A DNA stretch of 64,000 nucleotides, taken from an uncultured Clostridia bacterium (GTDB taxonomy: Bacteria > Bacillota > Clostridia > Oscillospirales > Oscillospiraceae). This document shows, piece by piece, positions 18,743-26,206 of this stretch; positions within the stretch are counted from its first letter, which is position 1; the number at the start of each line of letters is the position of its first letter. Below the pieces are notes generated by a model that ran no database searches, was not told the origin of the DNA, and worked only from the letters and a program-made list of their open reading frames with translations. The stretch spans positions 62,001-126,000 of the forward strand of contig CAKNZJ010000194.1 in assembly GCA_932222125.1 (NCBI GenBank). Reading direction: 5' to 3'. The translations under genes and the position numbers were made by a program.

Positions 18743-18781
18743 ATGATCAGGGATTGGTGACACCAGTCCCTGATCATTTTA
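18743..18781 (+). terminator. Orphan intrinsic terminator
   Basis: A 17-bp stem with one wobble pair (18743-18759 with 18761-18777) is followed by TTTTATATT on the plus strand. No plus-strand gene ends just before it: the nearest, the P-loop ATPase, stops at 18290. It either ends long read-through antisense to the small conserved gene or a short unannotated RNA, or insulates the RNA promoter at 18833. Confidence 0.7.
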
Positions 18782-18832
18782 TATTCCGGCAATCCTTCCG
18801 CCCCATAACCTGCAAGTCCACCACTGCCTCAC

Positions 18833-18860
18833 TTTACAACGGTGTGGTATAAGCTATAGT
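18833..18860 (+). promoter_or_regulatory. Promoter for the candidate structured RNA
   Basis: TTTACA (18833-18838), 16-bp spacer, TATAGT (18855-18860). Transcription would start near 18867, at the 5' edge of the region with long-range complementarity. Confidence 0.6.
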
Positions 18861-18866
18861 GTGTCA

Positions 18867-19117
18867 ACACTGCGTCATCTCAGCGGCTTTTGATTGCCCA
18901 AGGGGGCTGCCATCCGGCTTGTATATAAAGGGGGTTGAATGGCGCACACTTCGGTGGTATACTTGCCCTTGAATAAAACGCTACATCGGCATTTGTGGGC
19001 ATTCAGTGAGTTTCTCATAAATCTGTCTGCTGGCTCTGCATATGTGCGTCTAGCCCCTTGATGAGATGTTGCCCCGCCTGATAAACGTGAAGCTGTCAAC
19101 TTAGAAGGAGTGGCATC
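18867..19117 (+). ncRNA. Candidate structured non-coding RNA or long structured leader
   Basis: About 250 bases without a plausible ORF but with strong RNA-like design. CATCTCA (18876-18882) pairs perfectly with TGAGATG (19062-19068). Nested inside, CAAGGGGGCT (18899-18908) pairs with AGCCCCTTG (19052-19060) over nine pairs with one bulged G; the two 3' strands are separated by a single base. Between them sits CAC-TTCG-GTG (18947-18956), a hairpin capped by a UUCG tetraloop. A promoter lies just upstream, and downstream comes an RBS and a 29-codon ORF. Size and isolated position resemble ncRNA classes such as the raiA motif, but I cannot recall that consensus well enough to assign it. Confidence 0.5.
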
Positions 19118-19207
19118 ATGAAAGACTTAAGATCCATTATGGAGAAGTTTGCCGCATCTGGTTGGGATTTAGACCTGCTCTATAAAAGAGCTTTGGAATT
19201 GATTTAA
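19118..19207 (+). CDS. 29-residue small ORF downstream of the structured RNA
   Basis: ATG at 19118 preceded by AAGGAG with seven bases spacing, a near-ideal start. The peptide is MKDLRSIMEKFAASGWDLDL then LYKRALELI, amphipathic helical, with no signal or membrane span. I recognise no family. It could be a genuine small protein, the coding part of an RNA-controlled unit, or the start of a gene truncated by an early stop. No terminator is obvious after it. Confidence 0.45.
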   Translation: MKDLRSIMEKFAASGWDLDLLYKRALELI

Positions 19208-19455
19208 CAGCACTATCCAATTCCAATTTGTTGGAGAGATAATAAAGGGGGGGAAAGTTGTAAAGCTGCTTTTCCGCCAAATTCTATCGTTATTATCACG
19301 TATTTCATACTAGCGGTCATTTCCCTTGACCACTCTTCTGCCGATACTATCTGCCCATCATCCTGTCATGGGGAGCGGCAGCCCCGCTCTGTTTAATCAA
19401 AGCTTGGCACGCCATTGCCGTGGCAGGAGAAATCCACTTTACCGGAGGAAACCTG
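19208..19455. other. Intergenic region before the FUSC-like gene
   Basis: No gene, confident promoter or terminator is seen. Contains a G-rich run (AAAGGGGGGG) and AT-rich patches that could carry the promoter of the next gene. Confidence 0.5.
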
Positions 19456-20052
19456 ATGAAACAACAGCAGACAGACCGGCATTTTCGCTGGCATGTTGGA
19501 ATGCGTATCATCAAGACGGTGATTGCAGTATTTCTGTGCGGCCTGATCAGCCATCTGCAAAAGCAGACCTCTTTCTACTCCATGATCGCCATGATCTCCG
19601 CCATCATCTGCCTGCAAAACTCCACCGGGCAGACCATTGCCTCCGCCTTAAACCGAACCATCGGCACCCTCATCGGCGGCCTAGCCGGTGTGATGACAGT
19701 ATACTTGATGGACGCTACAGGCGTGCTGGAGCTGGCCCTGATCCGCTATCTCATCCTCTCACTGGCTCTAATCCCTCTGATTCAAGTTGCCCTGCTCATC
19801 AAACGACCGGCCTCAGCCGCCCTGGCCTGTGTCGTCTTTTTATGTGTTACCGTCGCCTACACCCCCGAGGATGCCCCGGCCCTGTGGGCATTCCAGCGCA
19901 TGATAGCCACCCTGCTGGGCGCCGCCATCGCCTATGGAGTAGATTTTATCCTCCCTCACCGAACTCCTGCCCCTTCTGTCGCGCCCAGTCAATCTGCTTC
20001 GGAAATTCAGAACACCGCTCAAGAAGGGGAGGAAGACAGCCGTGACCTATGA
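19456..20052 (+). CDS. FUSC/aromatic-acid-exporter-like integral membrane protein
   Basis: 198 aa. After a short basic N-terminus (MKQQQTDRHFRWHVGMRIIKT) come about five hydrophobic segments: VIAVFLCGLI, SMIAMISAIICL, IGGLAGVMTVYL, LILSLALIPLIQVALL and a last pair around AALACVVFLCVTVAY. The motif NSTGQTIASALNRTIGTLIGG matches the YgaE/FUSC-like N-terminal membrane module seen in aromatic acid exporters; the large soluble domain of longer members is absent. GGAGG precedes the ATG by seven bases. Its stop overlaps the sfsA start by 11 bases. Confidence 0.8.
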   Translation: MKQQQTDRHFRWHVGMRIIKTVIAVFLCGLISHLQKQTSFYSMIAMISAIICLQNSTGQTIASALNRTIGTLIGGLAGVMTVYLMDATGVLELALIRYLILSLALIPLIQVALLIKRPASAALACVVFLCVTVAYTPEDAPALWAFQRMIATLLGAAIAYGVDFILPHRTPAPSVAPSQSASEIQNTAQEGEEDSRDL

Positions 20053-20752
20053 GACTATCGTCCCAGCCACTTTTCTGGCCCGGCCCAATCGGTTTATTGC
20101 CCAGGTGGCCTTGGATGGCCGGGAGGAGACCGTCCACGTCAAAAATACGGGTCGCTGCCGGGAACTGCTGGTGCCCGGCAACACCGTATGGCTGGCGGAA
20201 AGCCACAACCCCGCCCGTAAAACCCGGTTTGATCTGGTGGCAGTGGACAAGGCCGGTCTGCTGATTAATATGGATGCCCAGGCGCCCAATCAGGTATTTT
20301 ATCAGTGGGCGCTGGCTGGACATTTTATAGACGGGCTCACTCTCCTCCGCCCCGAAACTTCCTGGGGCTCCTCCCGGTTTGACTTTTACTGGGAAGCCGC
20401 GCCTTCCGGCACTGCACTGGAATCCTCTCCCCTTGTCAAAGGCTTTGTGGAAGTAAAAGGGGTCACCTTAGAACAGGATGGTCTGGCCCTGTTCCCCGAC
20501 GCCCCCACCCAGCGCGGCGTAAAACATCTGCGGGAACTGGCCCTCTGTCATCAGGCGGGTTACCAAGCCGCAGTATGCTTTGTGATTCAGATGGAGGGTA
20601 TGGCCGCTTTCTCTCCCAATGACGAGACTCATCCTCAATTCGGGCAAGCACTCCGGGAGGCAGCCCAAGCTGGAGTGAAGGTGCTGGCACTGGAGTGCCA
20701 TGTGGCACCGGACAGCTTGGCCATCACCGGCCCGATACCGGTACAGCTTTAA
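20042..20752 (+). CDS. sfsA: SfsA family DNA/RNA nuclease-like protein
   Basis: 236 aa. The N-terminal OB-like part carries FLARPNRFIAQV and VKNTGRCRELLVPG; the C-terminal PD-(D/E)XK-like part has RFDFYW, FVEVKGVTL and FPDAPTQRGVKHLREL. Called sugar fermentation stimulation protein in E. coli; recent work treats the family as nucleases. The start is a GTG at 20042, eight bases after GGGGAGGA, inside the end of the FUSC-like gene, so the two are probably coupled. Length is normal. Confidence 0.93.
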   Translation: MTYETIVPATFLARPNRFIAQVALDGREETVHVKNTGRCRELLVPGNTVWLAESHNPARKTRFDLVAVDKAGLLINMDAQAPNQVFYQWALAGHFIDGLTLLRPETSWGSSRFDFYWEAAPSGTALESSPLVKGFVEVKGVTLEQDGLALFPDAPTQRGVKHLRELALCHQAGYQAAVCFVIQMEGMAAFSPNDETHPQFGQALREAAQAGVKVLALECHVAPDSLAITGPIPVQL

Positions 20753-20758
20753 CAATGG

Positions 20759-20787
20759 TTGCTTTTTCCCCTGGGGCATAGTACAAT
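20759..20787 (+). promoter_or_regulatory. Sigma-A promoter for glnS
   Basis: TTGCTT (20759-20764), 17-bp spacer, TACAAT (20782-20787), beginning seven bases after the sfsA stop. The short leader leaves no space for a T-box. Confidence 0.75.
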
Positions 20788-20828
20788 AAGTTTCTATAAA
20801 TAAACCGCTTTACTGAGGAGTGACAGAG

Positions 20829-22514
20829 ATGGCAGAAGAGCTCAACGTCCCCATAAACCAGAACTTCATCCATGATTTTATTGATGAGGACATTGCCCCA
20901 GGGGGCCAATATCAAGGCATGACTGTCCACACCCGCTTTCCCCCTGAGCCAAACGGCTATCTCCACATCGGCCACTGCAAGGCACTGAACATCGACTTTG
21001 GCACCGCTGAGAAATATGGCGGCCTGTGCAACCTGCGCATGGACGACACCAATCCTGCTAAGGAAGACGTGGAGTATGTCCAGGCCATTCAAGAGGATAT
21101 CCGCTGGTTGGGTTTTGATTGGGCCGATCGGTTCTACTATGCCTCCGACTATTTCGACAAGATGTACCAATGCGCCCAATCCCTGATCCGCAAAGGGCTG
21201 GCCTATGTCTGTGAGCTCTCCCCAGAGGAGTTTCGAGAATGCCGGGGCGATGTGTCCACCCCTGCTCGTTCTCCCTACCGGGACCGCCCGATTGAGGAAT
21301 CCCTGGATTTATTTGCCCGCATGAGGGCTGGTGAATTCCCGGACGGCGCCATGACGCTCCGGGCTAAGATCGACTTGGCCAGTGGCAACTTCAACATGCG
21401 TGACCCAGTGATTTATCGCATCAATCATGCCCATCACCACCGTCAGGGAAATACCTGGTGCATCTATCCTATGTACGACTTCGCTCATCCCCTTGAGGAT
21501 GCCTTAGAGGGCATCACCCACTCCCTGTGCTCCCTGGAGTTTGAGGATCACCGCCCCCTATACGACTGGGTTGTAAACAATGCGCCCATCCCCTACCACA
21601 AGCCCCGGCAGATTGAGTTTGCCCGGCTTGGTATCAATTACACCGTTATGTCCAAGCGCAAGCTGCGCCAGCTGGTAGAGGATGGCTATGTCTCAGACTG
21701 GGATGATCCACGTATGCCCACCCTGTGCGGCCTGCGCCGCCGGGGATACACCCCCAGATCCATCCGCAACTTCTGTGATCGCATTGGGGTGGCCAAGAGC
21801 ACCAACACCATTGAGTACGCCTTTTTAGAGCACTGTCTTCGGGAGGACCTGAACGAAAGCGCCCAACGGGTCATGGCAGTGCTCCATCCAATAAAACTCA
21901 CCATCACCAATTATCCCCAGGGCCAATCTGAAACCTTTGCAGTGGAAAACAATCCCGGCCGGCCAGAGGACGGCACCCGCACCGTCACCTTCTCCCGGGA
22001 ATTGTGGATAGAGCAGGAAGACTTTTTGGAACGCCCAATCCCCAAGTACAAGCGGCTCTACCCCGGCGGACCGGAATGCCGCCTCAAAGGGGCCTATCTC
22101 ATCACCTGCACCGGCTGCATCAAAGATGACGCAGGCAATGTGACAGAGATATTGGCTACCTATGATCCCGACTCCAAAGGGGGAAACCCCGCCGATAGCC
22201 GTAAGGTAAAGGGGGCCACCATCCACTGGGTGGACGCCGCCACCGCTGTGGACGGGGAAGTACGGCTGTATGACAGCCTGTTCTCTGATCCGGAACCCGA
22301 TGCCCCGGGCAAGAACTTTTTGGAATGCTTGAATCCCCATTCCCTGGAGGTACTGTCCCAGGCCAAGCTGGAGGCCGGACTGGCCAATGCTCAGCCCGCT
22401 GATCGCTTCCAATTTATGCGCCAGGGTTACTTCTGTGCAGACAGCAAGGATTCTCGCCCCGGCCACTTGGTGTTCAATCGGTCAGTAAGCCTAAAAGATG
22501 GCTTCAAGCCCTAA
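20829..22514 (+). CDS. glnS: Glutaminyl-tRNA synthetase
   Basis: Class Ic synthetase charging tRNA-Gln. The 561-aa product has the HIGH motif in FPPEPNGYLHIGHCKALN, the KMSKS equivalent in VMSKRKLRQLVEDG, the GlnRS signature ARSPYRDRPIEESLDLF, and the two C-terminal beta-barrel anticodon domains. Start ATG at 20829 with GAGGAG eight bases upstream; a GTG at 20820 is less well spaced. Its presence shows direct Gln-tRNA charging rather than sole reliance on GatCAB. Own promoter and terminator. Confidence 0.96.
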   Translation: MAEELNVPINQNFIHDFIDEDIAPGGQYQGMTVHTRFPPEPNGYLHIGHCKALNIDFGTAEKYGGLCNLRMDDTNPAKEDVEYVQAIQEDIRWLGFDWADRFYYASDYFDKMYQCAQSLIRKGLAYVCELSPEEFRECRGDVSTPARSPYRDRPIEESLDLFARMRAGEFPDGAMTLRAKIDLASGNFNMRDPVIYRINHAHHHRQGNTWCIYPMYDFAHPLEDALEGITHSLCSLEFEDHRPLYDWVVNNAPIPYHKPRQIEFARLGINYTVMSKRKLRQLVEDGYVSDWDDPRMPTLCGLRRRGYTPRSIRNFCDRIGVAKSTNTIEYAFLEHCLREDLNESAQRVMAVLHPIKLTITNYPQGQSETFAVENNPGRPEDGTRTVTFSRELWIEQEDFLERPIPKYKRLYPGGPECRLKGAYLITCTGCIKDDAGNVTEILATYDPDSKGGNPADSRKVKGATIHWVDAATAVDGEVRLYDSLFSDPEPDAPGKNFLECLNPHSLEVLSQAKLEAGLANAQPADRFQFMRQGYFCADSKDSRPGHLVFNRSVSLKDGFKP

Positions 22515-22562
22515 TAAAACATGCGATTGCCCCACCAGGTTTCCTTCCGGCCGTATTTATCT

Positions 22563-22604
22563 AAAAAATCACCATCTGAGGAAAACTCAGATGGTGATTT
22601 TTTT
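22563..22604 (+). terminator. Intrinsic terminator after glnS
   Basis: Perfect 18-bp stem (22563-22580 with 22586-22603), 5-nt loop, A run and T run. It marks the left border of the AT-rich island. Confidence 0.93.
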
Positions 22605-22684
22605 GCGCTTATATGATGATCCAACTTTGTTAGGTTCCTTGTGGTATCTCCTTGCCAAACACCTCAATTGCACGGCATCAGCCG

Positions 22685-22726
22685 CCTATTTTTCTCAACG
22701 GCTTGTTTCAAGATCATATTCTTCAC
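22685..22726 (-). pseudogene. Decayed fragment of an atpD (V-ATPase subunit D) 3' end
   Basis: The 42 bases match the coding strand of atpD at 24124-24165 at 33 positions. Both can be read in the same frame: the relic gives VKNMILKQAVEKN where AtpD has VKDMILKQAIEEK, with several changes synonymous. The relic has no open frame around it (an in-frame TGA lies just upstream), so it is dead sequence. It lies on the far side of the formyltransferase/XRE pair from the intact atpD and in the same orientation. Confidence 0.5.
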
Positions 22727-22757
22727 TGGCCTTTCTCAGGTAGATACAGAAAATATG

Positions 22758-23453
22758 TTAATTGACAATCGGTTCTCCATCATTATACGGAAAATAGAAT
22801 TTGTAGCCGTCCACTGTGACAAATGCTCCTGAAAAGCCTGGATATTCCGCTGCCCGAACCCTCTTCTCAATCTCATTCTTATCATGTTTTGACAAATCTA
22901 TTTCAAATAGCTTATACATTTCTCTTCGTGTAAACGGCTTACGTCTCCACGTTTCATCCGATGTGGGCAGAACTCCGCCTTCTGAAATTTGGTGCACAAT
23001 TTGTTGAAAGCAAAATAGCAAATGATTCATGGATTTCAATTTCAATGTCTCTACGGACTCATAAGGGGAAACATCGAAGTAGGATGTCATGATAATATTT
23101 CCAGTATCAACCTTTTTTTCCATATGATGAGCTGTAACACCATATTTCTTTGTCCCCTCGTACAAAGCAAAATTGTAACATCCCGTCCCCGGATAATCGG
23201 GAGGCCCTGGGTGAAAGTTTATGGCGGCTTTCTGTGCCGAATTTAACAGGTTTTCAGGAATAATCCATGGAGATACAAATGATATAATATATTGAGGATT
23301 ATACCAATACAATTCAGTGTCGAGATAATCACCGATATTGCCACGAACCGATAAAAATTCATTGGCCTTGAAATAACTTTTTAAAATCGTTTCTGCATAA
23401 TCACAGAAAATATTCCTTTTCTTTGAAAGCATTAACACTTGCAAATTGTCCAT
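22758..23453 (-). CDS. Formyltransferase-fold protein (PF00551-like), possibly a sugar N-formyltransferase
   Basis: 231 aa. The Rossmann-type formyl-transfer core is visible: strand plus YIISFVSPWIIP, then INFHPGPPDYPGTGCYNFALY with the catalytic His, and AHHMEKKVDTGNIIMT with the catalytic Asp. In place of the usual Asn-HPS it has Asn-Phe-HPG. The C-terminal part lacks the Met-tRNA formyltransferase OB domain. The likely donor is 10-formyl-tetrahydrofolate; the acceptor is unknown. Codon use is AT-rich compared with glnS and atpD, suggesting horizontal transfer. I prefer the ATG at 23453; a GTG at 23462 is possible. Divergent from the XRE gene. Confidence 0.78.
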   Translation of the reverse strand: MDNLQVLMLSKKRNIFCDYAETILKSYFKANEFLSVRGNIGDYLDTELYWYNPQYIISFVSPWIIPENLLNSAQKAAINFHPGPPDYPGTGCYNFALYEGTKKYGVTAHHMEKKVDTGNIIMTSYFDVSPYESVETLKLKSMNHLLFCFQQIVHQISEGGVLPTSDETWRRKPFTRREMYKLFEIDLSKHDKNEIEKRVRAAEYPGFSGAFVTVDGYKFYFPYNDGEPIVN

Positions 23454-23609
23454 CTTCCCCACAACCTTATATGTTTATTTACTCTGCTGCTTTGTTTAGT
23501 GTAGCATACATATCTATAATTGGCAATATATTAATTTTATTTTAGGCAATAATATGCAGAGGCACCTACCCCTAAACTATTATTATCGGCAATAAAAAGG
23601 AGTAGTGTT

Positions 23610-23960
23610 ATGGCAAAAGATAGAACTTTATTATCAGTGGAAATGGGTGCCCGAATTGCGGAACGGCGAAAGCAACTTGGATGGACGCAGGAACAGGCTG
23701 CAGAAGCTTCTGGCCTTTCATGGCAGTTTTTTGCCTGCGTTGAACGGGGCATTAAAAATATACGTGCGGAAAGCCTCTTAAACCTCTCCCGTGCAATGAA
23801 TGTAAGTGCCGACTATATACTAACTGGGAAAGAATCTAAAGTGGACTATGGGTACTTGCTTAAATATATAGAGCCACTCAGTGAAATGCAGCTAAACTGT
23901 CTGGAGGAAATTTTGAAAAATTATCTTCTAGGCTGCGGCTATCAGCTATCTGATTCGTAA
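23610..23960 (+). CDS. XRE-family HTH transcriptional regulator
   Basis: 116 aa. The N-terminal HTH_3 domain is clear: GARIAERRKQLGWTQEQAAE, recognition helix in LSWQFFACVERG, and IRAESLLNLSRAMNVSADYIL. The C-terminal tail (residues 75-116) is helical with no known domain. RBS AAGGAG lies seven bases before the ATG. It is AT-rich like its divergent partner and may regulate it. Such lone Cro/CI-like regulators are common in Clostridia islands. Confidence 0.88.
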   Translation: MAKDRTLLSVEMGARIAERRKQLGWTQEQAAEASGLSWQFFACVERGIKNIRAESLLNLSRAMNVSADYILTGKESKVDYGYLLKYIEPLSEMQLNCLEEILKNYLLGCGYQLSDS

Positions 23961-23966
23961 GACAAC

Positions 23967-24012
23967 GAAAGATGGTACTGCTCGGGATTCCTCCTAAGCA
24001 GTACCATCTTTC
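23967..24012. terminator. Terminator-like hairpin between XRE gene and atpD
   Basis: Perfect 16-bp stem (23967-23982 with 23997-24012) with a 14-nt loop. T-run is weak on both strands. It begins seven bases after the XRE stop, and the V-ATPase operon ends at 24061 on the other strand, so both may use it. Confidence 0.7.
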
Positions 24013-24060
24013 ACTCTTTAGGCTCATCGTAGACGCAGTAAAACTATGGTACGATACCCT

Positions 24061-24774
24061 TTAAACCTCTACCGGGCTTTCCCCATCAGACCCAAAGGCC
24101 CTTATAGCTCTAGCGTTTTCTGCCTGCTTTTCCTCAATTGCTTGCTTCAAGATCATGTCCTTCACCTTCATCAAGCGGGTTGTTGTGGAGCGATCATTCT
24201 CATCCAGCTTCATGGAAATATAACGGATAGACTCCTGGGTGCTTGGAATAACCACATACTCCAGCGCATTCACCCGGCGGCGGGTCTTTTCAATTTCCTC
24301 CGCCATAAGCTGGGCGGTCTTTTCCGTCTGAGCCAGCTTCAGCATGTCTTGAAATACATCTCCCAAAGCGGATACCGCACCATCCAACTCTCCGGAGGTG
24401 GCCGCAAACCCATAGGGAAAAATGTCCCCTGTGTCCTCCGTTCGGGTCTGGTAGTGATAGACAGGCACGTTGACACTCATCACATTCTGGAATGTCATCG
24501 TCAACTCTACGCTCTGCTTTGGATACATCAGCGCCTGCTCCATGGCCGGACCGCTCATCAGGGCGGATGCCACAGTGAAGGAGCCATGCGCCCGTATCAA
24601 ATCCTGCTCCACCTGCGTACGCAAAGAGCGCAGCTCCCGCACAGTGTCCAGAAACTGCTTCATCAACTCATCCCGCTTATCCTTGAGCAGCTTATGCCCC
24701 CTCTGAGCGGTGCGCAGCTTTCCCTTCAGGCGGGTAAGCTCCATCCGGGTTGGGTTGACCACAGTATTTGCCAT
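24061..24774 (-). CDS. atpD: V-type ATPase subunit D
   Basis: Central stalk subunit that rotates inside the A3B3 head. The 237-aa product begins MANTVVNPTRMELTRLKGKL and is a long antiparallel coiled coil, ending in MILKQAIEEKQAENARAI. Start ATG at 24774 with AGGTGA upstream; three more codons to 24783 are possible. Last gene of the V-ATPase operon. A decayed piece of the same gene end is found at 22685-22726. Confidence 0.95.
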   Translation of the reverse strand: MANTVVNPTRMELTRLKGKLRTAQRGHKLLKDKRDELMKQFLDTVRELRSLRTQVEQDLIRAHGSFTVASALMSGPAMEQALMYPKQSVELTMTFQNVMSVNVPVYHYQTRTEDTGDIFPYGFAATSGELDGAVSALGDVFQDMLKLAQTEKTAQLMAEEIEKTRRRVNALEYVVIPSTQESIRYISMKLDENDRSTTTRLMKVKDMILKQAIEEKQAENARAIRAFGSDGESPVEV

Positions 24775-24823
24775 AGGAATCACCTACTTTCTTGTATGGG
24801 CCGGCAGTGACCCGGGATGTGGT

Positions 24824-26206
24824 TTATTGCTTCTTCTTGGGCAAATACTTGTCGATATACTCCTGCTTAATCCGCTTCAGCTCGGCGGTGGGCAGGATGG
24901 ACAACAGCTCCCAACCCAAATCCAGGGTCTCCTCAATAGGGCGGTTTTCCTCATATCCCTGATTGACATAGCGCTTCTCAAACTCATCAGCAAACTTGGC
25001 GTACAGCAGGTCGGTGGGGGTCAGCGCGGCCTCACCCAGAATAGACATCAGCTCCTTGTTATCCTTACCGGTGGAATAGGCGGCAAAAAGCTGATTCATA
25101 GTGTTGGCATGATCCTCCCTGGTCTTTCCCTCGCCAATGCCCTTATCCTTCAGTCGGGACAAAGAGGGCAACACATCCACCGGGGGATTGATGCCCTGGC
25201 GGTACAGAGAGCGGGAGAGAATAATCTGTCCCTCCGTGATATAACCGGTGAGGTCAGGGATTGGGTGGGTCTTGTCATCCTCAGGCATGGTAAGGATGGG
25301 GATCATGGTGATGGAGCCCGGCTTGCCCAGCTGACGGCCCGCCCGCTCGTACATGGTGGCCAGGTCGGTGTACAGATAGCCGGGGAATCCACGGCGGCCA
25401 GGCACCTCTTTCTTAGCAGCTGACACCTCTCGCAACGCTTCGGCGTAATTGGTGATATCGGTTAGGATGACCAGCACGTGCATATCCTTTTCAAACGCGA
25501 GATACTCCGCGGCGGTCAGCGCCATTCTGGGAGTTGAGATGCGCTCCACCGCCGGGTCATTGGCCAGGTTGGTGAACAGCACGGTTCGGTCAATGGCGCC
25601 GGTGCGCTTAAACTCCTGGACAAAAAACTCCGACTCCTCAAAGGTGATGCCAATGGCGGCAAACACCACGGCGAAGTTGCCCGCATCGTCCCCCAGCACC
25701 TTAGCCTGACGCGCAATTTGAGCTGCCAAATTGGCGTGAGGCAGTCCAGAGCCAGAGAAGATAGGCAGCTTCTGCCCACGGACCAGGGTATTCAGCCCAT
25801 CAATGGTGGATACCCCTGTTTGAATAAACTCGTTTGGATAATCCCGGGCCGCAGGATTCATAGGAAGGCCATTGATATCCCGGTACTCCTCAGCTAAAAT
25901 GGCAGGACCGCCGTCGATGGGCGTACCCATACCGTTAAACACCCGGCCCAGCATATCAGCAGACACACCAAGCTGAAGGGGGTGGCCAAGGAAACGAACC
26001 TTAGACTGGGCCAGATTGATGCCAGCGGCAGATTCAAACAGCTGAACCACAGCGGTATCCCCGTTGACTTCCAAGACCTTTCCCCGGCGGACACCACCGT
26101 CAGGCAGCTCCACCTCCACCAGTTCGTCATAGGTGACATTCTCCACCATCTTAACCATCATCAGCGGGGAGGCAATCTCTTGAATGGTTTTGTACTCCCG
26201 AATCAC
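24824..26206 (-). CDS. atpB: V-type ATPase subunit B
   Basis: Non-catalytic head subunit, 460 aa. The P-loop position reads [18 protein letters not shown], the usual non-hydrolytic form. Also seen are [13 protein letters not shown] [12 protein letters not shown] and [15 protein letters not shown]. Start is GTG at 26206, which overlaps the TGA of subunit A, so synthesis of A and B is probably coupled to keep the 3:3 ratio. AGGTGA lies within the end of atpA. Confidence 0.97.
   Translation of the reverse strand: MIREYKTIQEIASPLMMVKMVENVTYDELVEVELPDGGVRRGKVLEVNGDTAVVQLFESAAGINLAQSKVRFLGHPLQLGVSADMLGRVFNGMGTPIDGGPAILAEEYRDINGLPMNPAARDYPNEFIQTGVSTIDGLNTLVRGQKLPIFSGSGLPHANLAAQIARQAKVLGDDAGNFAVVFAAIGITFEESEFFVQEFKRTGAIDRTVLFTNLANDPAVERISTPRMALTAAEYLAFEKDMHVLVILTDITNYAEALREVSAAKKEVPGRRGFPGYLYTDLATMYERAGRQLGKPGSITMIPILTMPEDDKTHPIPDLTGYITEGQIILSRSLYRQGINPPVDVLPSLSRLKDKGIGEGKTREDHANTMNQLFAAYSTGKDNKELMSILGEAALTPTDLLYAKFADEFEKRYVNQGYEENRPIEETLDLGWELLSILPTAELKRIKQEYIDKYLPKKKQ

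Noticed and set aside
18867..19117. tmRNA, RNase P RNA or SRP RNA
   Set aside because: None of the conserved sequences I know for these is visible (no tRNA-like ends with GGTTCGA, no RNase P CR-I/CR-V pattern, no SRP GGAA tetraloop helix).
20753..20828. T-box riboswitch in front of glnS
   Set aside because: Only 76 bases separate sfsA and glnS, a promoter uses 29 of them, and no terminator/antiterminator or T-box sequence is present.
22685..22743. C-terminal end of an unknown gene reading RKASEEYDLETSR on the minus strand
   Set aside because: It has no open frame of useful length upstream, and the same bases are better explained by 33 of 42 matches to atpD in another frame.
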